Below are positions 33,408-41,356 of a stretch of DNA of 41,356 nt, piece by piece. The notes below the pieces were generated by a model that was not told the origin of the DNA, made no database searches, and saw nothing but the letters and a program-made list of their open reading frames with translations. The DNA is from Silene noctiflora. Taxonomy: Eukaryota > Streptophyta > Magnoliopsida > Caryophyllales > Caryophyllaceae. Location of the stretch: NCBI GenBank assembly GCA_009801015.1, contig VHZZ01017312.1:1-41356 (forward strand), written 5' to 3'. Position numbers and translations under genes: made by a program. How positions within the stretch are numbered: position 1 is the first letter of the stretch; every line of letters begins with the position of its first letter.

Positions 33408-33433
33408 ATGCCTATAAGATATGCCTATAAGAT
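33408..33433 (+). repeat. Perfect 13-bp tandem duplication
   Basis: atgcctataagat occurs twice head to tail (33408-33420, 33421-33433). Confidence 0.9.
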
Positions 33434-33434
33434 A

Positions 33435-34170
33435 TGAAGTGAAGTATAAAAAAAGATGTCTTTAGATAGAGCGCAAGCGCGCCTTATAAAAATTTGGTAA
33501 TAGTAGTATAGGGCCGCCCTGGGGTTAATTAGATAGACGGAATTCTCTACTTCATGAGAGTAAAAGTCTTAGGTTTGACGGGATTATGCTTCTCAACAAG
33601 AACACGTCTGTCTTTATGTTACAAAAACTAGAAGACACCCTTTACATAGGAATGGGAAGATCTATCAGGCGCATGTTTATGAGTGTACACAAACAAGTCA
33701 GAGTGTACCGGAGACCCGAGAACGTAGACGAATGGGAAGTACCATAAAGAGGGCGGTTTGACCTTTAAATAAAAAACGCCCCAAAAGCCTTATACGCATC
33801 AAGTCAGCCCAGTTCTTGCTACCCATCCAATCCAATCATCATAATACAATTACCAAAGTGAGACGAAGGAAAGGGGGATTCTTGCTATATAAATCAGGGA
33901 AAGGCTAAGCCATCCTGAGGCGCATTCCCGACCTACCGAAGGGAAAGAGTTCGGTTAGTATAGTTCAATGAAGCAAGTGGAGGCTACGCTCCTTTATTTC
34001 ATTAAAATCATTAAAATGAATCTCAGTTGGCTTTCTTTTTAAAATAGGCGAAGCATAGGAAGGGGTCGTGTTCGCCCCAAAGGCAGGATTAATCGTCAAA
34101 TAGAGATCGGAATCTAATTAAACAAGCCCTGTGCACTTGTCGACCCAATCTATTAAAGATGCTCTCTGAA
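33435..34170. other. Unassigned intergenic DNA
   Basis: I see no gene or RNA. A 9-bp duplication (cattaaaat twice) lies near 34000-34018. Confidence 0.5.
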
Positions 34171-34174
34171 CAAT

Positions 34175-34420
34175 CTATCCAGGAGCCTTGTGATCTGCCC
34201 ACTCATTAAGAATTAACGCGGATTGTCCAACCAGGGGTGAAATTCGCCTTAGGATATCAAAACACAGCTTTTTCATACTTTCAGCGAACTTTTCCCTTTC
34301 AAGATCAGCATCGTTGAAAGCTCCTGCCTCGGCATTACAGCGGCGACCAGAAAAGCAGAAGAGGGAGATGGCATCTGATGATCCATAAAGAGCGTCAGTT
34401 GAGACATAGACGGTTGCATT
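34175..34420 (-). repeat. Minus-strand repeat-family copy, open for 81 codons
   Basis: Between two stops the frame reads N-A-T-V-Y-V-S-T-D-A-L-Y-G-S-S-D-A-I-S-L-F, later N-A-E-A-G-A-F-N-D-A-D-L-E-R-E-K-F, then a tail (SMKKLCFDILRRISPLVGQ). V-S-T-D-A matches 15185-15199 at 13 of 15 bases, and E-A-G-A-F-N-D-A-D recalls the E-A-F and A-D-A-A-F blocks. There is no ATG near the start. A 65-codon ATG frame (34273-34470) overlaps in another phase. A gene is not supported, but this is the best copy on the minus strand. Confidence 0.4.
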
Positions 34421-34807
34421 CTAATAATATGGAGATAACATTCTAAAACATAAACTTCTTCAGTGGGCATTTAGATATAGTATAAGGGCTGTAATAGCAC
34501 TCTCATAGGAAAAGAGACTTTAGCGCAGCTGTCTTAGAGAAAGAAAAGCAGCTCTTTATTTAATAGAGGAGCTCTAAGATATAAAAATAGAAGGAGAATA
34601 TTAATAGGTCGACTACTAAGTATGGGAATAATACACTTCACTAGAACGAAAAACTACTACTCTTGTTTTAGAATGCTTAATTCTTACTAAACTCACTTCC
34701 TGTTAAAAAAGACTGCGTTATAGCATTCAAACGTAAGTAACTAAGCTAGAAAAAAAGGCTAAAGCGGATAAAGAGCCTAAACGGTCTAATTCGACCTTAT
34801 AGAGAGC

Positions 34808-35092
34808 TTGCCTTATCACCTTGTCAGGCGTTTCCCTTTAGAACTGGGTATTGGTGATAAGCGTGTACTCTTACTTTTTTTCTTTTACCCTACGCGAGTT
34901 ATTGACGATCCGTGGGCCCTTCTATATCTCCTGCCCTACTATACCGCTCGTCGCGATCAGTCTTTAAAGAAGGGCATAGGCAGCTATGTAATATTAGGGG
35001 AAAGTGCCATAAAGACCTTACGCCTGCTATTAGAGCGAGCTACATCTCATACTTCAACAACTGTCAATTCTACTTCTACTGGGGATGCTTAG
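34808..35092 (+). CDS. Unidentified 94-codon frame, TTG start, doubtful
   Basis: The composition is mixed, with a basic-hydrophobic first half and a Ser/Thr end (SHTSTTVNSTSTGDA) that resembles the Ser/Thr relatives of the repeat family. A second frame (34912-35109) overlaps it. I recognise no family and see no context. Confidence 0.12.
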   Translation: MPYHLVRRFPLELGIGDKRVLLLFFFYPTRVIDDPWALLYLLPYYTARRDQSLKKGIGSYVILGESAIKTLRLLLERATSHTSTTVNSTSTGDA

Positions 35093-35109
35093 ATATGGTT
35101 CACCATTAA

Positions 35110-36094
35110 CTTTTTTCCATTTGTTTTATGAAAAGCAAGAGTGAGAGTCAGATAACGAACGGGGCATACTCTCGAGCAAGGTCTAATTGGAATGCTGCTT
35201 TGGCTTTCATCCAGTCTAGTAACGAGAGTTATTAGGCAAGCTAGTTAACGGTAGCAAAAACATCTTCTTCCGGTAAGGTCAGAGTCCACTTCTATTAATT
35301 GAAATAGTAGAATCCTATAGCAATGGTAAATTCCCTTATGGAAAAAAAGACTGTTAAACCTTTAGTTTGCGCAAAGTTTCCTTTCTAATCTAACAGGACT
35401 TCTCATCAGAAATGAAATAAGAGCTCTACTTTCAACCCTATACTTGTGACTGGGCTAAAACCCGTTTTTTATACAGACATGGGTGAGCTAAAGCCTTTTC
35501 GTTTCTTGGGAGCAAGTTTATAGCTGGATCTTTTTTATGAGTCATGAGATAGTGCCCTTATACAAGGCTGCTGTACCATTAAGGATTTTTAAAGTAATGC
35601 TATAAAGTACTACTTTTACGCATGAGTATAGCGAGTTAGCTTCATCTTCTAATCTTATAGAACAACTCTTATCCTAGCGAACTGGGGATTGCCCGCAGCG
35701 GGGAGTCTTTTGTCTTAGACTGCACTGGGGCCCAATAAGAACTCCGTTAACAGAGAACTATAATGCTCTTTTTTCTAACATCTTTATCGCTACACATGTT
35801 TCAGTCTAGCTGCCTACGAGACTTCGCCCCGCTATAAAAAGAAAGACCTCAGAAGCCAACTCCGTTATCAACCTTTTTCCTAGTACTAGTTAAAAAAGAT
35901 AGGTAAGTTAGTGGGTATGTCCGACACAGAAAGACTTTCAAAGACTTCTCCTGTTACAGCAAAGTTATAGAGTGAAATACTATTCTTATTATATACTATA
36001 TGTATTAGGGTGATTCGGAGTCTAATTCTCGCGTGAATTGGCGCCAAAAGTAAATGCAAAAGTCTTCTGTACTTACAAATTTGAATGCAACTAG
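35110..36094. other. Unassigned AT-rich intergenic DNA
   Basis: I see no gene or RNA. The segment at 35843-35881 resembles 18151-18190 (about 80 percent over roughly 38 bases). Confidence 0.45.
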
Positions 36095-36115
36095 CTGATT
36101 TCGAAGCTTCCTATA
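36095..36115 (+). repeat. 21-bp exact dispersed direct repeat, copy 2
   Basis: Identical over 21 bp to 11518-11538, same orientation, about 24.6 kb apart. Confidence 0.85.
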
Positions 36116-36905
36116 ACGGGTAACACGGAATAAGAAATAGCATAGAGAATCTAATTAAAGAATGAGAACGCATGTGTGGCATGATGTCTCGATCTAAATG
36201 CGCTGTCTCTAAAGACTTTATAGAAGTTTAGGAAATTTTCTTTTTAATAGAATGAAGGCTAGGCATACATAAGAATAATATACGAAAGAAGGCAAAGGGA
36301 AATCGTGAGAGTTAGAACTAGGAACAGCGGGCATAGACCCCTGACCTAAGAACAAAAAAGCTAAAAAAGAGAGCAGGAATTGTTACTAAAGCGGAGAGTC
36401 TCTTTTTTATAGTTAAGCGCCGGTTCGGTGATAAGAATTGCTGGGTTTTAACACCCTACGACCTTAGAGTATCGCCTTATATATTCTAATGTCTAACCAA
36501 CTACAGGTCTTCCCTTCTTATAAAAGAGGTAGCGAGAGGGTGTGAAATTTGCTTGAGTGCTAGTGTATTAGCGAGAGGGAGCAGAGGATCCTACTCCTTT
36601 TTTTCCGATTAAAGAAAAATTCACCCGAGCATACGCCTGGGAGATTGGGGAAGCAGTTTGAAGTCGGTGAAGACAAAACTCTTGATGAAGCAAGATAAGT
36701 ATAGTAAGGTGTAACTTATATTCGTATGAAATTGTATGAAAATGAATATAAGTACTCTTACGTAATTCACTGTTCACTCGCTTGCCATTGAAAAAAAATC
36801 GCGTTAGAGCTTAAAATGATTCTTTCTTTTCTTTAGTTGTGTCTGAGTAAGCCTCTATGGAAATAGGGTTATAACGGGTTTGAGGCCGGTGGCACGAAAT
36901 GTGTT

Positions 36906-37175
36906 ATGACGGAATCTCTAAACTGGGTATTGCTTGCATACCAGCGCTACGCTCCCCGTAGTTTTGATCGCTACCGCTCGTGGAAGGAAAAGAACTGGAA
37001 CTTACCGCCAATGATTTCAAACCTCCGGAGCATACCCTTGGCTAGCAGTGCGGGAAGTCCGGCTTCTTTGCATAAATCGCGCATTATGTACTACTTAACC
37101 CATTCGCTAGCTAAGATTTTTCCTGTGTTTTATCTCAAAGTTAACCACCTTTCGTTGCTATTTATACGTCTTTGA
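36906..37175 (+). CDS. Unidentified 89-codon ATG frame, doubtful
   Basis: It reads MTESLNWVLLAYQRYAPR at the start and has a hydrophobic-basic end. The opposite strand over part of it also reads a protein-like stretch (EAGLPALLAKGMLRRFEI). I recognise neither. Length is within chance expectation. Confidence 0.13.
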   Translation: MTESLNWVLLAYQRYAPRSFDRYRSWKEKNWNLPPMISNLRSIPLASSAGSPASLHKSRIMYYLTHSLAKIFPVFYLKVNHLSLLFIRL

Positions 37176-37540
37176 GCCCCTCGAAAGAAGGCATCTTTCG
37201 GGCAAGATGCTCCCTTTCCTTAGTGAAGAGCACTTGTTTTCATTAATTACCACATGACTTTTCAAACTCTTCGTATGCGACACGAACGTACGTACTAAGC
37301 GGGAGGATAGGAGGCCAGCTGTAGTGCAGCTTACTTTTGCCCCGCGGGGTCTCATTCCATCAGTAAGAACCTTCTTTTTGAAGAGTTTACGTACAAGCCC
37401 CGACTTTACAGTATATTTTCTATCAAATCTCTGTTATTGCGCATGTCAGGTCGGATTTCCTTCACAAGACTTATGTAACGAGCTAAATAAATGTAGCGAA
37501 TAGGCTGAGTTCTTTTTTTTTTGTTTTCACCGTGGCTTAA

Positions 37541-37900
37541 AAAAATGACTATATTCCGGAGGAAAGTGCTGCTGCCAAAGCCAACGAAGTTGCTGATGAA
37601 GTAATAGGAAGAAACTTCGTTGCAAAGGTCTTTTTATGTTCTTCGCTTGCTTATATCAAGGATCGAGGATCAGGAAGAAGGCAAATACAAACTCCGGTTC
37701 CAGAGTACTTCGAAAGGAAGATTAAGGCTCATCCCAGCGCAATGGCTAACCCAATGGCTGAGCAGCTTCAATACACAGATGATATCCCTTACCTACTAGA
37801 CTATGACAACGCTCATTATAGATGCCTTGAAAGAAAGCTGCGCTCCCTCCCCCCTTCCTTTTTAGTAGAATCTGTAAACTTCCTTCTTTCGAAGTGGTAA
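37541..37900 (+). other. ATG-less 119-codon open frame, repeat-family start
   Basis: Open from a stop at 37538-37540 to a TAA at 37898-37900. Near the start it reads E-E-S-A-A-A-K-A-N-E-V-A-D-E-V-I-G, matching the S-E-V-A-D type runs of the repeat family. It continues with a less biased, protein-like stretch including YFERKIKAHPSAMANPMAEQ and DYDNAHYRCLERKLRSLPPS. The first ATG lies about 67 codons in (37742). A few such open stretches are expected by chance, so this is not a gene call. Confidence 0.25.
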
Positions 37901-38012
37901 TGTCAATAGCAGATTTGGACCCACCTTTTAGTTGCAGTCGCATCTCAGTATGAGTAAGCTTTTTCAAAAGCAAGGGCTGGGCTTCGGGAATATCTTTGAT
38001 TAATGAGGTCAA
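37746..38012 (-). mobile_element. Possible Ty1/copia RNase H-like fossil fragment, very doubtful
   Basis: A short stretch reading L-K-G-G-S-K-S-A-I-D-I, preceded by L-L-L-K-K-L, recalls the RNase H region of Ty1/copia polyproteins. Nuclear-derived LTR fragments are common in plant mitochondrial DNA. If real, it is a small, old, broken relic with no terminal repeats seen. The resemblance rests on a few residues and the opposite strand is also open, so chance is quite possible. Confidence 0.12.
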
Positions 38013-38351
38013 AGTGAGCTTAACTTTTTCTGTTTATGGTCTTTTGGGCCAACAGCGTCTCACCAAGTCATTTAGTCCAATCCGGAATAGAGGACGTGTC
38101 CAATACCAATAGTGGGTAGCATGTCTTCGGCAAGCAGGTTAGAGACAGAAAGAAAAGGTAATGTTCGGCAAGAAAGACGGGTGTATAAAATAAAGTACCT
38201 TTGGCAACTTCTAAAGAGAGCAACTGATTAATTCATCGGATGCTTGTGATTATTACCAGAGAATAGGGGGAGGCAGGGTCCGCTTATCCCCACAGAATGC
38301 TTATGTGGCATCTATCCTGCGCCTTAATAGCCTGTTAGCGTTAGCTTAGGG

Positions 38352-38582
38352 ATGCCCGCATGCAACCACTTCAGTGGGATGGCTTTCTTTTACCTTCACT
38401 TCAAGTTCAAGAGGGCGAGGGACGAAAGTAGTGTATTAGTGGGCGGAATGAATCAAGCGGATGCGCGCAACGCAGCTCTTGTTGATAGAGATGGAGATGA
38501 AGAAAGGGACGGGGGAAGCTCTCTTCCAAACGCGCGCCCAAGAAAGTGCTTTCTTCGAGCCTATTCCACGTGCTACAGCTAG
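38352..38582 (+). other. 76-codon ATG frame with Asp/Ala/Glu-rich middle
   Basis: Residues about 35-60 read NQADARNAALVDRDGDEERDGGSS, of the same Asp/Ala/Glu type as the repeat-family GNN runs. The first part (PACNHFSGMAFFYLHF) shows nothing recognisable. It is more likely a repeat relative than a gene. Confidence 0.2.
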
Positions 38583-38589
38583 CATGGGG

Positions 38590-40060
38590 AAGAAGCCTGG
38601 TCCAACCAAAGTCTAATCTCCGATAGTCATCCTATGGCGCTGGGCTCTTGAAAAAAAAAAAGAAGGCAGATTGCGCACAGACGTAGCAAGGGCGGAGGCG
38701 GGTGAAGCGAGGAACCTCTGTAAAGGAATCGGAGCATAGCAGACACTATCTGTGTTAACAGCTGGCTGATTCTTTAACTAGAAGGGGGCAGCCCCCCGAA
38801 CTGAAGGGAAGTGGTGCGCCCAAAACATATCGTAAGTAAGTATGATTTCTCGGTCAACATATCAAGTCATAAATCTAGCCGCTACGTTTACAGCCCTTGC
38901 CTCTTCTCCTTCTTTCGCTCTAGTGCAGGGATGAAATAGCATTCTCGCTTATAAGATAATGGGTTCCCCTTTCTATCGATGTTTGGGAATGGCAAAGATG
39001 CATAGTAACAAATGAGACGAACGGAAGATAGGAAGTGAGTTGGCTATTGAGTGAAGCAAAAGGAGTCTGATGTTAACGTAGTGAGCCAGTTGTTAAGGCA
39101 ACGAAAGTGTAGATGCAGTGAGTGTAGTAGCTGTTATCTTATTGTTATAAAATAGGGGGCGAGTTTGATGTTGCGAGCCAGCTGTTCCTTTGTCGAAAAC
39201 AGGAAGGAAGATAAAGTAAGAGTTTGGTCGAATTCAATAGTTGAAATTCACTTTGGAGGTTATGCTTTTTTTATGCTTAACCAGCCTATTAGACAAAGAT
39301 GCGTATATCCAACAACATGTCATCAGCGGGGGAATTGCCGGAAAGTGTTCAGGTCATGGGGTAAGTTAGGACCCTCAAGCAAAACATGGACGTGAGCTTA
39401 AGTAAGAGGAGGCAAGTCAGAATAGCTTAGAAGGAAAAAGCGCAAGGCAGCTGCTCTCTTTTCAAATCCACAAGGGATTTTTTGCCCAAAGTTTTGTTTT
39501 ACTTATTCTTTTTTTTTTAGGGTTTTGGGTTTCAACAGCGGGAATTAGTCAAAGTGCTGGTTACCCACGTTTGGGGGTAGAAATTCCTTTGCACAGGTTC
39601 AAAAGGAGTTCTGTGTTGTCAAAAGGGAAAAGACGGGTCCTCGCCACCTTATCCTCATCCGGTTGAGCGGTTAATCCTCTAAAATCTTTACTTCTATTCT
39701 TCTTCTCTTACTAATGGGTCGGCTCCTTAGACTATGCGCGCTCCTTCGCCCGATCCCGGCCTACTAATATCATAAGAAAAGCTTCCTTATTCCTATTGTT
39801 TTCTTTCTTCCCGGGGGTCCGTTCGAACAGAAGCCAAAACTACCAGCGCTTCTTTCTCGTGTACCAACCCTCATTTAAATATTGATCTAATTCCACCGTC
39901 CGAATCTCGGATCGGCCTATTTAGAAAGACCTAAAAAAGGTGAACTCGACCTACCAGCTAGCCTCATGACCAGCCTTTAGTTGTACTAAAGAAGAATAGA
40001 ATCTCGAGTTGAGGAAACGAGTGAAAGAGATGTAACGAGCTGTCTGGTACGGAATACTCA
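38590..40060. other. Unassigned intergenic DNA
   Basis: I see no gene, rRNA or plastid fragment. The frame at 39165-39395 has no family signature. Poly-A and poly-T tracts occur at about 38650 and 39510. Confidence 0.5.
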
Positions 40061-40061
40061 G

Positions 40062-40105
40062 AGCGAGGACAGGATTCGAACTCGCAGTCATTGGGCCATT
40101 CCCAG
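40062..40105 (-). pseudogene. Degenerate tRNA-fMet-like 3' half
   Basis: Read on the minus strand, gttcgaatcctgtcctcgct carries a canonical T-loop and the end of an acceptor arm. It is preceded by aatgactgcga, which lines up without gaps with the anticodon-to-variable region of plant mitochondrial tRNA-fMet (recalled form: catgacctgaagactgcagg). The T stem has one mispair, the position of the CAU anticodon reads AAT, and no 5' half is seen. It is a broken remnant. A fragment of another tRNA is the main alternative. Confidence 0.45.
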
Positions 40106-40109
40106 CTAT

Positions 40110-41343
40110 AATATAACATAAGGTCATATAACTTTTTTCTTCTATCCCGTAAGATCAAATTCAAAGTAGTGAAAAAGATAGGTAGCTAGCCTTCGTCATT
40201 CGGCGATTTCCTTAGTGAAATGCCCTAATTGGATGTCACGTTTCAATGAAAATTTAGGTATGAATTCCCGCAATAAGGTTAGTAATCTTTCCCGCGTAGG
40301 TAATCGGTAATCTATGGCTCACAGATGGTATTATCAGGTCCTTCCTTCCTTTCTTTATAGTACTCGCTTAAACACATGCAGACATACTTCCCGCTTCTGC
40401 GGATATGGTTCTACCTTTCTAGTACTCATTTACTTTTCCTCTAAATTAAGCTTTCCTTGAAATCGCAGTTTCCTAAACTTTTTTCCCTTACCCGACAATG
40501 AATCCCCAGTTACCAGCGATAGCCAGATATTTAGAGAGAATCCTTTAAGTTTGTTAACTCATTTTATGAGAGAAAAGAAGGAAGCCCATTCGTGTGATAA
40601 AGAATTTCTTTTATTCAAGATTTGGTATGAAAAAGAGGATCTAAGACTCGGCCTATGGTCCCATCTTATAGTTAGTTTGGCTTCCGTTAACAATCTAAGG
40701 ACTAATCAGAGTGAGCACTCTCTGTAGCCACTACCTTTCGGCCGTGAAATAATAAGTATGCCTTTTATTTTAGTAACTGTCGTAAACAAGTTACGGAAGA
40801 TGCTTCTACCTGCTTTATATCCAACTTAGGGACCATGCTCAATGAAGCGAAAGAAGTACAAGTCATCCTAAGGATTAAGGGAGTTTCATTTAGGGCATGA
40901 CCCGATCTTCAAGAAAAAAAGGCCCAATGCCGTCTTCGGCGCTACTTTCATAAAACAGTGCCAATGTGGACCTAACATAACTTTCGAGGAGAGTCGTATC
41001 ACGTACGTTTTCCGGCATTGCTTTGGATTTGAGCGCTAGAGCTATGCCGTCGTTTTGAACCAGTGCACTTCTTTCGGGCAAAGTAGTAACTACAGATATG
41101 AAACCTAATCTCTTCTTGAACTCCCAACCCCGCTCTCTGACTCGTTGGCAAATCGTCTCACGAGGCCTAAAGCTAGAATCAAAGTCTTTTTTGCCAACAA
41201 ACCCCTTCTTTCTAAAGTCAAGCTTTTTTCGGTTGAACCAGCAGCTCTTTAGATTTAAAATAAGAAGAAGTCTTGCCCCTCTCCTCTGGCAAGTCGAGCC
41301 TGTAAATCTAATCCCTAACTAGCGTTAGCGTAAATGAAGGATC
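40110..41343. other. Unassigned intergenic DNA
   Basis: I see no recognisable gene. Frames at 40890-41081 (minus) and 41098-41322 (plus, starting ATG, 74 codons with a basic Phe/Leu-rich composition) match nothing I know. Confidence 0.45.
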
Positions 41344-41356
41344 TTTTTTTTTTTTT
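41344..41356 (+). repeat. T run at the window edge
   Basis: Thirteen T end the window; the true tract may continue beyond it. Confidence 0.8.

Noticed and set aside
37772-37786. Y-T-D-D-I reading that recalls a reverse transcriptase core
   Set aside because: No other reverse transcriptase blocks lie on either side; a few residues are not enough.
40985-41015. gtcgtatcacgtacg, faintly like group II intron domain V
   Set aside because: The paired arm and bulge pattern of domain V are absent.
1-41356. CRISPR arrays, riboswitches, rRNA genes, plastid-derived genes
   Set aside because: No regularly spaced identical repeats, no conserved RNA cores, and no plastid gene strings were seen.

Overview
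The window looks like gene-poor, repeat-bearing sequence from an angiosperm mitochondrial genome. The reasons are indirect: moderate AT-richness with CpG not depleted, many short purine runs of the aagaaagg type, one degenerate tRNA-fMet-like 3' half (about 40062-40105, minus strand), and no intact gene of any kind. I looked for nad, cox, cob, atp, ccm, rps/rpl, matR, mttB, rRNA, plastid and group II intron signatures and recognised none. The style, with pockets of short degenerate overlapping repeats, recalls the expanded mitochondrial genomes of cucurbits such as cucumber. That is an inference, not an identification.

Layout. 1-2.8 kb: unassigned intergenic sequence. 2.8-8.1 kb: a dense cluster of degenerate direct repeats on the + strand. 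Each unit, where complete, runs in the same order: an AT-rich spacer (like cttatataataaagg), a short leader (like ggaaagcaggttcagtc), a block reading P-Y-L then stop-V-stop, a run of GNN-type codons reading E-A-F and A-D-A-A-F, and a closing block reading D-G-V-G-K-K-G-P. 8.9-21.6 kb: more decayed relatives, mostly Ser/Thr/Ala/Val/Asp codons, again mainly + strand, in AT-rich spacer DNA. 21.6-33 kb: ordinary-looking intergenic DNA with hairpins, two 16-bp palindromes, a few isolated relatives and the longest open frame (171 codons, minus strand). 33-38.6 kb: a minus-strand relative (34.2-34.4 kb), small perfect tandem duplications, and a 119-codon ATG-less open frame. 38.6-41.4 kb: intergenic DNA with the tRNA remnant, ending in a T run at the window edge.

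No genes work together here in any way I can support. The coherent biological signal is the repeat family itself. It keeps a three-base rhythm and a shared amino-acid pattern, yet several copies share the same in-frame stops. This suggests it was dispersed as DNA after any coding role was lost. Most long open frames in the window are built partly from this family and are listed with low confidence. Several of them also begin only at TTG or GTG, which plant mitochondria rarely use.
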